64,000 nucleotides of DNA, taken from assembly GCF_030297155.1 (NCBI RefSeq), contig NZ_AP028067.1:992001-1056000 (forward strand), given 5' to 3'. This document shows positions 1 to 11,300 of this stretch, in pieces. The stretch is from Vibrio sp. FE10 (GTDB taxonomy: Bacteria; Pseudomonadota; Gammaproteobacteria; Enterobacterales; Vibrionaceae). The position numbers were made by a program, and so were the translations under genes. The stretch's first letter is position 1. Each line of letters starts with the position of its first letter. The notes below the pieces were generated by a model, which had not been told where the DNA came from, searched no databases, and saw nothing but the letters and a program-made list of their open reading frames with translations.

Positions 1-3000
1 GCTGAGCTGGCGTTTGTTGACCATTCGTTTGTTGAGAAATGGCATTGCTATCTAAACCAGATGTCACTGCGTTTAGCTGTGCTTTTAATAGCGCATCAGC
101 CATTTGCATGCCTTGGGCGCGAGTGTGCAGGAATGCTTTGTGTACTTGCTGAGCTGCTTGCTGATTTTGAGCAAAAGCTTGGTTGTATGGTGTTACAGAC
201 GGCTGTGATGCTGCATCCGTATTAGCGTCGATATTCGATACGCCATTTTTAGCGGATAGGACATGAGTCATATTGCTGTGGTTACCTGTTAGCTGACTGT
301 GGCGAGTTGGCGCCAGAGTAGGGGATACTGATGTAGGAGTTTCGATTATTGGCTCTATCGCGTTCTGCGTTAGTGCTTTCTTCTCTAACTCTTTTTGCGC
401 AAGGGTTGCTTGAATGCTTGCTGTCGTTGGAACCGACGCCACTCTTGCTGCTTGTTTACCAGAAGCTTTCTGTTGAATCGTTGCTAAGTTAGTCACTGGG
501 GTTTGGGCAATATGTTGATAGATATCACGACCACCAAGAGTCACTTGCTTAACCAATTGACGTTTAGCATCGCTCGCCAGTTCATTGCTTAAACGAACGG
601 AAAGTGATTGAGATTCAACACTCGATTGGCTTAGTAGTAGCTGTGAACATTGTCCTTCGCTGATGTTGGCAACAATCACGCTCTTAGAACTGACATTCGG
701 ATTCAGAGGTGCAAGGTTCAGGTTGAGCAGGCCGTGTAGCAGGCTTGCCATGCCAGAGGCTGCAGAGCAGTGACCAACACGTTGACTCGCTTGAATTGTC
801 TTAGTGCTGCTTCCTAGATTGATAGGTGTTTGCTCTTGTGACAAAGACTCTGATGCATGGTTAAGCTCAAGCAGAGAAACATCGTTCGAGCTCATACCGA
901 CTTGAGTCAGTAACTCATCAGCAACGGCGTTGTTATTCTCGCTTGAACCAAAGGCCAATGCGTTGATGCTGCCGTAAGCCGTATCTTGGTTGCTCGCTAT
1001 TCGACTCTCTTCAACAAGAACAATCGCACCTGCGCCTTCGCCGACATTCCAACTGCCGTCTTGCTGTTGTCCGAATTTTGGAGCAAGCGACACTGGGCTC
1101 ACGCTGTTCTTCAGAATCACATGTTCTGCACTGCCACTAAGGTCAACGGCTGCAATCACGACTGCATCCATGGATTCTTGCGACATTAGGTTTTGCGCCA
1201 CGTCGATACAACGAGCAACCGACTGTTCAGCGGCTGAAATCGTAAAGGCAGGGCCGTTAAAGTCCCACAATGAAGAGATACGCGAAGCCATGATGTTACC
1301 GATGAAACTGGTGTATTGGTTCAGCTTGGCTGCGTCCATCACACTGTCCATCGCGATGGTTTCTAGCGATTGGTATTCATCTTGTGTTAGCTCAATACCC
1401 ATGTTGGCAAAGCTGTCGGCCAATTGGCTATGCAGGTTTACGCGTCCACGGAATTGGTGCATCTCAAGCTCTGTTTCCATCGCAACGAGTACTGCAACTT
1501 TTTGGCCTGCTACAAGCTTGGCGTCTTTGATCGCTTCGTCTGCAACTTTCATCAGTAGCAACTGCTGAGAGATCAAACGGTCATCTTCATTAGGCGGCAC
1601 TTTGAAGCGTAGGAAATCGAGATCGAATTGATCGATGTACGCTCCATTTGGAATACCGTGTAAACCAAACTGATTCAGTAGTTCTGGATGTTGGTCTAAG
1701 CCTTTCCAGCGTTTCTTAGGCAAAGCAATGAAAGCATCGTTGTTGGTCTCAATCGCAGTGCTTAGCGCATTGATGCTTTGCAGAGAACCGAAGTGAGACG
1801 CTAGACCAGTAATGTTTAAATTAGACGGCTGTAGGCTTGGAGAAACCGATTCTTGAGTCTGGTTTAGATGACTGGTGTCTGAATACGCTTCAAGCAGTAA
1901 GTGAGCATTACAACCACCGAAACCAAATACAGAAACACCCGCACAGCGCTCTTGATTGCCCGCTTTACTTGGCCAAGGTTGAACCTGCGTTGGCAGAGTC
2001 TGTGATCCAAATAAACCTTCAGGCGATGATAGTGGCTTGTTCAAATTAATACTTGGCGGAAGCACGCCTTCTTTCATCGCAAAGATCATCTTCATGATCC
2101 CCGGCATACCCGCCGCAGTCAGTAAGTGACCGAGGTTTGACTTCGCAGAGCCAATCAATGGTGGGTTAGAGCCATTCAATTTGTCAGCAAAGAAACGCTC
2201 CATTGAGGTTAACTCGACCTTGTCACCTAATGGCGTGCCGGTTGCGTGACACTCAATCACTTCAATGCTGTCTGGTGTTAGGTTTGATGCCTCGTAAGCG
2301 CGTTCAAAGGCTTGTACTTGTCCTTTGCTATTTGGGCTTAATACGAACTGGCCACGGCCATCGTTCGACAAGCCAATACCGCTGACAACTGCGTAAATAT
2401 TATCGCCATCACGCTCTGCATCAGCTAAACGTTTTAGCACTAAAACACCGGCACCTTCGCCAGCAAACAGACCTTTACTGTTGCTATCAAACGGAACCGA
2501 CACACCGTGGTCTGGGTAAGCGTGGAAGATTGAGAAACCCATGTTGATGAAGAATGGGTCAGCACCGGATACCGCGCCCGCCAACATCATGTCGGCTTTG
2601 CCCGTGTTCAAGTAATCACACGCTAACTTCAATGAATACACTGAGCTTGCACATGCCGCGTCTAGGCTAAGTTGCACGTTGCCTAGACCCAATGCATCAG
2701 CCACTAACTTAGAGGCATTATGTGCTGCAGCACCATTGATAGGGTTGAGGTCTTGAGCGGTTTCATTGGTTGGTAGCAGTGAAAACTGGTCATTAGCCAA
2801 TTTATCTTTAAGTGCTTTCTCGACCACTGAATGATACATCGGTAGAAACAGGTCGTTTGAACGTGTGGTTGGGAACGAAAGGGCACCCATGATCACGCCT
2901 GTACGCTCTAAAATATCGGCATTTAAATGAATGCCTGCGTCGACTAACGCCTTACGACTGGTATCCAAAGCCCATAGGAAACTCTGGTCAACACCGTTGA

Positions 3001-3310
3001 ACGATTCTGCTGTTAAGCGGTAGCCATTGCTATCGAAATTGAAGTTTTCGATGTAGCCGCCTTTGTCACAGTAAAAGCGGTCTGATTCGCCTTGCACGCC
3101 CTGATAGCTTTCAGGTTTAGCACCTAATTTTTCAGCGCTTAATGTGGTTCGAGAATCTTTTTTGTTTAGCAAGTTTTGCCAAAAATCTTTTGGCGTATCC
3201 GCTTCTGGGTATTGATTAGCAATACCGACAATCGCGATCTTATTGCACTTCACTTGCTGCTTGTTTTGAGCCTGATATTTATATCGAGATGGTTTCGATT
3301 GAGAACTCAT
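1..3310 (-). CDS. pfaC: PUFA synthase subunit PfaC, 3'-truncated by window edge
   Basis: Only the first 1103 codons are present; the reading frame runs open off the left edge. PfaC is the ketosynthase/chain-length-factor/dehydratase subunit of the PUFA synthase that builds EPA- or DHA-type fatty acids. Seen here: a first beta-ketoacyl synthase domain (about residues 20-480) with the DAACAS active-site motif (Cys220), HATGTPLGD and NLGHLLTAAG; then a second KS-like domain (about 510-950) where the catalytic Cys region reads SAAEQS, as in a chain-length factor without a nucleophile. The dehydratase domains should lie beyond the window. The ATG at 3310 overlaps the TGA of pfaB (ATGA), so the two are translationally coupled. 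A low-complexity Gln/Ala-rich linker begins near residue 1000. Confidence 0.95.
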   Translation of the reverse strand, partial: MSSQSKPSRYKYQAQNKQQVKCNKIAIVGIANQYPEADTPKDFWQNLLNKKDSRTTLSAEKLGAKPESYQGVQGESDRFYCDKGGYIENFNFDSNGYRLTAESFNGVDQSFLWALDTSRKALVDAGIHLNADILERTGVIMGALSFPTTRSNDLFLPMYHSVVEKALKDKLANDQFSLLPTNETAQDLNPINGAAAHNASKLVADALGLGNVQLSLDAACASSVYSLKLACDYLNTGKADMMLAGAVSGADPFFINMGFSIFHAYPDHGVSVPFDSNSKGLFAGEGAGVLVLKRLADAERDGDNIYAVVSGIGLSNDGRGQFVLSPNSKGQVQAFERAYEASNLTPDSIEVIECHATGTPLGDKVELTSMERFFADKLNGSNPPLIGSAKSNLGHLLTAAGMPGIMKMIFAMKEGVLPPSINLNKPLSSPEGLFGSQTLPTQVQPWPSKAGNQERCAGVSVFGFGGCNAHLLLEAYSDTSHLNQTQESVSPSLQPSNLNITGLASHFGSLQSINALSTAIETNNDAFIALPKKRWKGLDQHPELLNQFGLHGIPNGAYIDQFDLDFLRFKVPPNEDDRLISQQLLLMKVADEAIKDAKLVAGQKVAVLVAMETELEMHQFRGRVNLHSQLADSFANMGIELTQDEYQSLETIAMDSVMDAAKLNQYTSFIGNIMASRISSLWDFNGPAFTISAAEQSVARCIDVAQNLMSQESMDAVVIAAVDLSGSAEHVILKNSVSPVSLAPKFGQQQDGSWNVGEGAGAIVLVEESRIASNQDTAYGSINALAFGSSENNNAVADELLTQVGMSSNDVSLLELNHASESLSQEQTPINLGSSTKTIQASQRVGHCSAASGMASLLHGLLNLNLAPLNPNVSSKSVIVANISEGQCSQLLLSQSSVESQSLSVRLSNELASDAKRQLVKQVTLGGRDIYQHIAQTPVTNLATIQQKASGKQAARVASVPTTASIQATLAQKELEKKALTQNAIEPIIETPTSVSPTLAPTRHSQLTGNHSNMTHVLSAKNGVSNIDANTDAASQPSVTPYNQAFAQNQQAAQQVHKAFLHTRAQGMQMADALLKAQLNAVTSGLDSNAISQQTNGQQTPAQ

Positions 3311-5364
3311 ACTAGCTCTCCTTGATGATTCACTGCGCTGCCTTGAGATACACCACTTAATTGCTTAGCGGCGGTGATCTGTTGTTCTAGCCCTTGAATT
3401 AGTGGCTCGACAGACAATGGAATTTGATGAGTAATGAGCTGACCAATGCACTTGATGAACGTGACAACATCGTCACCGCCTTTGGCATTGGAAGCGATTG
3501 TGCAGTACTGGTCGGCTACGTTGTCGCTACGATTGATCTTGTCGATCAATGTGCTGGTTTGACGATCGGCACCTACTTCGACAAACAGGCGAGCACCTTG
3601 CTGACGCGCACTTTGGATCAACGCGGTGAAATCCAGCGTTGAACAGAAAGTGTCGGCAATCGAAAGGGCGATGCTGTCGCTGTCGATATTGATTGGTGTG
3701 CCAGTCGGTAGACCTGCTGCGCTGATAAAGCGGATATGCTTTGGCAATTCGTCGAACAGTGGTTGAGTGTAAAACTCACGCACTTGGCTATGTTGACTCA
3801 ATGCTGGTGTGGTGTGCATTGCGGTAACACGGTTCGCGGCAATGCCACGTTTACCTAGTTTTTTGAGTAGTGCACGACATGTGCTTTCACAACCAGCCAG
3901 TACGCAGGTGTCACCTTGGATGATGGCGAGATAAGCGCGTGGGAATTCTGGTAACAGAGCCTCAATCGCTTGTGCATCACTGCGAACCACAAAGCTATTC
4001 CATTGGATGCTTTCGTTGCTGTTTAGCTGCCAATCTTGACGCACCGCTGTCAGTTCACCAGAAATAGCCGTGGTGAAAATCGGGCTGGTTTGAGTCATCT
4101 CAATCAGCGCATGTGGGTTTTTCCAAACATTCAAGCTGGCCCACATGGAAGCTTCACCTTTGGAGTAACCCAAAGCGAAGTCTGGCTGTACTTTGAATTC
4201 ATCACATAGCAGTTGTGTTAACAGATAACTACTGCCGACACCTGCTATGGCCAATTCACTGAGCGACATTTCTTGCGAGTCTTCAGCGTAGGTTTTGTCA
4301 GCCTGCAGCATCTCTTTCAAGTTACCTTCACGTTCTAAACGAGCAAATAACTGTGGGAAATGGTGGTGAAAATCGCGCAACATGCCGGGATAAACCGTGC
4401 CAACACCAGGGTAAACAAATGCAACGCCACCTTTGCTTTGAGGCTTTGGAGAGAAACAACTGCCCGCTGGCGTTTTGTATTGGCTGTTATCAGACATTAC
4501 TTTTGGCAACGCATTTTCTAGCGCTGTGATCTCTTGTATTACTGCCTCAATTGAAGCCGCTTGAATCACGATGTTCGCGCCAAGGTCAACATTGTGTTGA
4601 GCGCTTTGGAAGTGGCTTAGGTTTGAATGCATCAAGGTGGCGATAGCAAGCTCGCTGTCCGCCGAATCGCTAACGCATTTAAGCTCTGCTCTTAGTGAGA
4701 CTAGCTTAGAAACTAATTCAGCTTGGTTATTGCCAGAAACCACAAACATCAAACGCTCGCTCGATAGCAATGGCTTTGGTTCTTGCAAACCGGTCGCTTG
4801 AGTCAAGATCACGCTGGTGGCTTTTTGGCTATCGTCACTGAAAGTTAACGCAGCAACACGAGCTTTGTTCGGTTCAGTGAACCAGTAATGGTTAGGTAAT
4901 GAATAGCTCGGCAATGAACGGCTCGATATCGCATTAACCATATTCAACAACTCATTAAACTGCTGCGAAGCAGATAGGGTTGAGTATTGTTGTTGATGGC
5001 TTAAATCTGAAGCGGGGCGGCGTGACATCTTTAGAGCAAGCTGAACGCTATCTCCATTATCTAGATCGAGAGTTTCGACAAAACCCGCTAAATTCGCGTG
5101 TGGGTGAATCTTATTCTGAGCAGCATTCAGCGCACTTAACATCAACAATGATGGTGAGTGAGGATCCAAACAGAGTTTAACAGCAGTGCCTTGATTTACA
5201 GTCTCAATCGCACGGCTAAGTGCTTGATTAAAATTGCCATCAACCACAACAGTTATCATACCTGGGAACGAGGGGAATAAGTCGGCAGAAAGCTCAGCCG
5301 CGTTTGCTGGCTGAGTTAAAAGAGCGATGCGCAATGGCATCGCTTTATTAGTAGGAACAGTCAC
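3307..5364 (-). CDS. pfaB: PUFA synthase acyltransferase subunit PfaB
   Basis: 685 aa. PfaB is the acyltransferase-bearing subunit of the PUFA synthase and in the known systems influences whether the final product is EPA or DHA. The C-terminal half is a malonyl/acyl transferase fold with the serine-elbow motif GYSKG (Ser401) and VYPGVGTVYPGM ahead of it; the N-terminal third is a degenerate ketosynthase-like region without an obvious catalytic Cys. The start is a GTG at 5364 that shares its first base with the TAG stop of pfaA (TAGTG), and the stop overlaps the pfaC start, so pfaA-B-C form one tightly coupled transcript. Product specificity cannot be decided by eye. Confidence 0.95.
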   Translation of the reverse strand: MTVPTNKAMPLRIALLTQPANAAELSADLFPSFPGMITVVVDGNFNQALSRAIETVNQGTAVKLCLDPHSPSLLMLSALNAAQNKIHPHANLAGFVETLDLDNGDSVQLALKMSRRPASDLSHQQQYSTLSASQQFNELLNMVNAISSRSLPSYSLPNHYWFTEPNKARVAALTFSDDSQKATSVILTQATGLQEPKPLLSSERLMFVVSGNNQAELVSKLVSLRAELKCVSDSADSELAIATLMHSNLSHFQSAQHNVDLGANIVIQAASIEAVIQEITALENALPKVMSDNSQYKTPAGSCFSPKPQSKGGVAFVYPGVGTVYPGMLRDFHHHFPQLFARLEREGNLKEMLQADKTYAEDSQEMSLSELAIAGVGSSYLLTQLLCDEFKVQPDFALGYSKGEASMWASLNVWKNPHALIEMTQTSPIFTTAISGELTAVRQDWQLNSNESIQWNSFVVRSDAQAIEALLPEFPRAYLAIIQGDTCVLAGCESTCRALLKKLGKRGIAANRVTAMHTTPALSQHSQVREFYTQPLFDELPKHIRFISAAGLPTGTPINIDSDSIALSIADTFCSTLDFTALIQSARQQGARLFVEVGADRQTSTLIDKINRSDNVADQYCTIASNAKGGDDVVTFIKCIGQLITHQIPLSVEPLIQGLEQQITAAKQLSGVSQGSAVNHQGELV

Positions 5365-8300
5365 TATGACAATTGCTCCTTTTCTGGGTTCTTAGTCGTC
5401 TCTTTCTTCGATACTGCTGAGCTAGACTTCGGCAAAAATGCGTCATTTAAGCTCTTGCTGATGGTGACTTTTGCACCTTTCATTACCGCGCTTAAACGAC
5501 CATCTTGGTGGTAAAGCGAGATATCAGCTTGCAGTGAACGAGCCGTGCTTTTTATCACGCTCAGCTCTAGCCAACCTTGGTCACCATCGTGCATCGGTGC
5601 GTAACAAATAAACTCACCGATTGCAGACGGTAGGCTTGCCGCGCCGTATTTCAATCGAGCCCATACCAACATGGCTTGCAACAGATAATCTTCAGCAAAT
5701 GGCTGGCTATCGCCAAAGCCTTGCTTAGGAATAAATGCTCCGCAGTCGCTGTTTTCAATCTGAGGCAACTGGCATTGAGCCAATAAACCTAAGTCGTCAA
5801 AGCGTTCGACTGAGGTAATACCTTGCAATCTTGGTCCGTGAAACAGAGTGCCGTCACTGTATAGAGCTTGTGCCGTTGTTACAGGTGCTGAAGTGTTGGC
5901 CTCAAAGCGTTTTACTGACGCTTGTTGAACATCTTCAGACACTTGCACAGAGGCAACTTGCAACTGAGCTTGATACTGTGGTCGCCCTTGGCAACTGATC
6001 ACCGCTTTTAGCTGATCTTTTGATTTAGCATCAGAAGAAAGAACCAGTTTCAGCTCTTGCACTTCATCGGTATCAAAAATCACACCTTTCAGCAGTTTGT
6101 AGTTGTGAACGCTAACGTTCACCCCTAATAGTTGCTCAGCGACTTCACGCATCCATTGGATGGCACACACTGTCGGTAACACTGGGTTACCGGCAATGCA
6201 GTGATCTTGAATGAAAGGCAATGCCTTTGGATCAAGATGACGTGTCACAGTAATGCTTGTATTCAGCGGACTCTCTGCAAGATGCACAGACTCCGCATTA
6301 AGCTTTTTTACAGCAGCTTCCTTGTTGTCAGAACCTTGCATGCTCGTACCAACCAGCAGTTGAATGCCAGTTTCGTTTAGCAGTTGAGAACTAAACAGCT
6401 CTGCACCTGCCTGAAGAGGAATCACGTACACACCGCGCTCTGTGAACATACGTTTCAATGCTGCGTTGACCATACCACCGTCCCACGGTCCCCAGTTGAA
6501 GCTCATCACTTTCGCTTGAGGGTTACGAGCAGACAATTGCAGAGCCGCTTTGTTTAGGATTTCGTTAGACATCGAGTAGTCACTTTGGCCTGTGTTTCCG
6601 TAGAAACCCGCCGCCGAAGAGAACATCGCAATCAGTTTTAGTTTGCTGCTATCAAGACCACCAAGAACCGCTTCTAGTCCGCCCACTTTCGTGCCGTAAA
6701 CCATGTTCAGTTCATCAAGTGTTTTATCTTGAATGTGCTTGTCAGCCAGTACGCCTGCACCGTGGATAAGACCTGTGATGCCTTCGAAATTCGCCAGCGT
6801 TTTCGCTACTGACTCATGGTTCGATACATCTAGGCTTAGGTATTCAGCGCTCGCGCCAATCTCGTTGAAAGCGGCAAGTGCTGCGTTGATTTCAAGGCTG
6901 CTCAATACCGGTTTTAGCAAGGCATCAACTTTTTTCGGCGTTGGCTTATCACCCGTCGCTTGTAGGTGCGCAATTGCAGCAGGTTTTAGCTCTTTCTCTT
7001 GCTTGCCTTGTGCCCACTGAGGTAGCTCAGCTGAAGTAATATGTTTACTACGACCTGCAAGAATGAAATGAGATTTACATTGCTTAGCAAGCGTCAGTGC
7101 ACATTCAAACGTCACGCCTTTAGCGCCACCCGTCACCAGAACTTTGTCGTTCTTGGTTAGTTGAGCGCCTGCGTTTTTAGTTTGTGCAGCACCTGGTGTT
7201 GCAGCAATCAATGTTGCACGACCAGATTCACCGTTTTCCGCATGGCTAAGGCCGATTTCAACCGTGTTGGTATCGATATCGAACAGTTCGCCTGTAATAG
7301 CTTCAGCTAGGTGACGAGCATCAACAGAAGCGTCAACATCCAATGCACGGCAGAACACGTTTGACCATTCATGGCTCAGTGTCTTAGTGAGACCAGACAA
7401 CGCGGCTTGGTTAAGTTCTGCATTCGCTAATTGCTTAGTATCTAGGTAACCAAAGCCACCATCGATACGGCTTAGCGTGAAGAACACGCTGCGACCTGAA
7501 ACGGCATTCAGCTGACCATTTAGGTGCTTAGCGAATAAGAACGCTGTCGTCAGTGAAGCTCTTGAGTCTGCATTCAAGTTAACCGCTTGCTCGTTGCTTT
7601 GTTTAGCATCAACGATAGCTTGTAGGTGAATGAAGCCAGCAATCACTTTGTTCGACGTTTTAAGGTCTGCTTCGATGTCGTTAATAACCGCAGTCACACC
7701 CGCATCATCGACGCTGTTGAGTGTGTAGCTTGCGATTTCACTGTTTAAAGGTGACGCGGCAGAAAGAGCACTACGCACTACAGCAACTTGAATGCCGTTA
7801 GCGGTCAACTTTTCTGCTAGAACACCGGCGTTGTGACCATCATCTGTGATCACGACACAAGCGTCTTTTGAGAAACAATCGACGAGTTTATCTGCCGCTG
7901 GTAGCTTTTTTAGCGCTACCTCATTGTGTGGAGGAAGTTCCGCTGTCGCTGTTTCTGCGATAGGCGTTACTGATTCAGCTTTTGGAGTCACTACAGGTGC
8001 AGCAGCGGATAGCTTGCTTTGCATGTAGGTAACAATTTCACCAAGCGTACGACATTCAGCTAAGTCTTCAGGGTTTAGCTCTGGCAGCGTTGGTAGCTGG
8101 TCTTGAACCGTACCTAGAATCTCAACACGTTTGATTGAGTCGATACCAAGGTCTGCTTCCATGTCCATTGCTAAGTCGAGCATTTCTGCTGGGTAACCTG
8201 TTTTGTCGGCAACCACTTCCATCATTGTTGATTGAACGTGAGCAGGGTTTAGGTCGTTGCTCGTGCTTTCTACTGCGGCGGTAGCTGCTTCTGGAGCTAC

Positions 8301-11300
8301 TGTCGCAGCTTCTGAAATAGGAGCTAACTTGCTGTTCATGCTTTTAGTATTCATGTAAGCAACGATTTCACCCAGAGTACGACACTCAGCCAAGTCTTCA
8401 GGGTTCAGCTCTGGCAATGTTGGTAGCTGGTCTTGAACCGTACCAAGGATCTCAACACGTTTGATTGAGTCGATGCCAAGGTCAGCTTCCATGTCCATTG
8501 CTAGGTCTAGCATTTCTGTTGGGTAGCCCGTTTTATCCGCTACTACGCTCAACATTGTGCTTTGAACTTGTTCTGCGTTTAAACCGTTTGATACTGTTGG
8601 CGCAGATGCTTGAGCTGCTACTGGAGCAGAAGCTGGAAGCTTGCTGTTCATGTAGGCTACGATTTCGCCTAGAGTGCGACATTCAGCTAAGTCTTCAGGG
8701 TTCAGTTCTGGAAGAGTCGGTAGTTCATCTTGAACCGTACCAAGAATCTCAACACGCTTGATTGAATCGATACCAAGGTCAGCTTCCATATCCATTGCTA
8801 GATCTAGCATTTCAGTCGGGTAGCCCGTCTTCTCTGCTACCACTTCTAACATCGTCTTCTGAACAACAGCTGCATCTAGTCCGTTGTTAGCTGCTGCTGG
8901 CGCCACTACTTCCGTTTGTGCTGCAACTGGTGCAGAAGTCGGAAGTTTACTGTTCATGTAGTCAACGATTTCGCCAAGAGTGCGACACTCAGCTAAATCT
9001 TCAGGGTTTAGCTCTGGAAGAGTAGGTAGTTCATCTTGAACTGTACCAAGAATCTCAACACGCTTGATTGAGTCGATACCAAGGTCTGCTTCCATATCCA
9101 TTTCTAGATCAAGCATTTCCGTTGGGTAACCTGTCTTCTCAGCAACTACTTCTAGCATGGTTTGTTGAACGACTTTTGCATCAAGACCATTAACTACAGC
9201 AGCTGCTTGAACTGGTGCTGCTTCATTAGTTGAAACTCCAGAAGGCATCTTGCTGTTCATGTAAGTAACGATTTCACCAAGAGTACGACACTCAGCTAAA
9301 TCTTCAGGGTTCAGCTCAGGTAGGTTTGGCATTTCGTCTTGAACGGTACCAAGGATCTCTACGCGCTTGATTGAGTCGATACCAAGGTCTGCTTCCATGT
9401 CCATTTCTAGATCAAGCATTTCCGTTGGGTAACCCGTTTTCTCAGCGACCACTTCTAGCATCACTTTTTCAGCATCAGCTGATTGTACTGCTACTGGTGC
9501 AGCCACAGGAGCCGGTTGTGCTTTAACTGGCACAGGCTGAGCTGCAACAGGCGCTGCCGCTTGAGCCGCTACTTGTGGTGCAGGAGCTGCTTTCTGTACT
9601 GGCGTAACTTGAACAGACTGAGCTTGAACTGGCGCGGCTTGTACAGGAGTCGCTTGTACTTGAGCTACAGGCTGTTGAACGATAGCTGCTGGAGTAGTTG
9701 GAGCTTGAATCGCTGGCTGAGCATTTACAGAAGTAACGAAGGTTGGTTGTGCTGTTTCGACTGAACCTTGCGTCAGCATGTTCAGTGCTGAGTTGTTGCT
9801 GTGCGCTTGCATTTCTAGGTAATGAGCGTGCGCTTTTAGCGTCTCAGCTTGGTGCTGGTGGAACATCTCCATAGAACGCTGTAGGTTCTCAGGAATTGCT
9901 ACGCCTGCTGTTGCCATTTTCGCTTGCTCAGACATTAGGGTGTTGAACGTGTCACCGTATTGCTGAGGAATCGCAAGGAACTGCTGATGTACTTCTGCTG
10001 CTTGTTGTTGAGCATTGAAGAACGATTGCAGTGAAGACTCATCAACCGTTACTGAAGCTGTTGGCTGAATAGTCGCTGGTGCAGGTTGTGCTACTTGAGG
10101 CTGCTGAGTTGCTGTTGCTACTTGTACACTTGGTGCTGCAACTGATTGTTGTACATTTGAAGCTTGAGGAGCAGCCACAGGTACTTCAACGATTTCTGTT
10201 TTAATCACTTCTTTTTCCACGATTTTCTCGACTTCAACTTTCACTTCAACAATCTCAGTCTTTTCGGTGACGTTGCCCGAAGCCAATGATTGATCCATTT
10301 TCTTACGAGTAGCAGGGCTGATGTAGTTGGTTGCATTCAGTTTGATGTTCATTGGTGATGCCTTTGCAGGTTCAGCAATGTCAGCTTGGTAAGGGTCAAT
10401 GTTGTCTAATGAAATACCTGCCACGCACAGTTGAACCGCAGCTAAACGAAGCTGTTGGTCACTGTCGCCTTTAGGGCTTGGGTTGATGCTGATTGCGTAA
10501 AGCTCTTCGTTCTTATCAGCCAATGTTTTCTCAACCAGCTTTTGAAGAATGTTTTTCGGACCGAACTCTACGAATACGCGTGCACCGGCTTCATACATCG
10601 CTTCAATTTGCTCGCTAAAACGAACCGATTGCAGCATGTGTTGCTTGAACGCTTTCTTGATCGCTTTAGCGTCTTTGCTGTGCAGCTTGCCTGTTGCATT
10701 TGAGTAAAGCGGCAGTGTTGGAGCGCTGAATGAAGCTTTATCAATTGCAGCAGCAAATGGTTTTTGAGCGTGAGCAACAAGCGGTGTATGGAAAGCACCA
10801 GATACTGGCAGAGCAATTGCTTTGAAGCCTTGTTCAGTTAGCGCTTGTGCTGCTTGTTGAACCGTCGCTGTTGGACCTGCAATAACCAGTTGAGTCGGAG
10901 CGTTGTAGTTAGCAATACTCACGCCTTCAAATTGGCTGATGCAGCTTTCAACTGCTGGAAGTTTGTCTGCGTCTAGGATGACCGCAAACATAGTACCGCT
11001 GTCGCCTTGTTCAGGTGTCGCAGCCATTGCATCGCCACGAGCGAAAGCTAGCTGGTAGTAATCGTCTTGCGAGATAACACCCGATGCACATAATGCGCTT
11101 AGCTCACCAAAGCTATGACCTGCAACCATGTCTGCTTTGAAGCCCGCTTGAGTCATGATGTCGAACTGACCCATGGACACAGTACCAATCGCACTTTGCG
11201 CATTGGCCGTGTTGGTTAACACCGCTTCTTGAGCTTTGGTTGCTTTCGGTGTGAAGGTTGGAATTGGGAACAGAATTTGCGACAGAGCCGTTTTCTTGTG

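Noticed and set aside
8010..9470. Tandem DNA repeats of about 300 bp
   Set aside because: Explained in full by the five ACP domains of pfaA.
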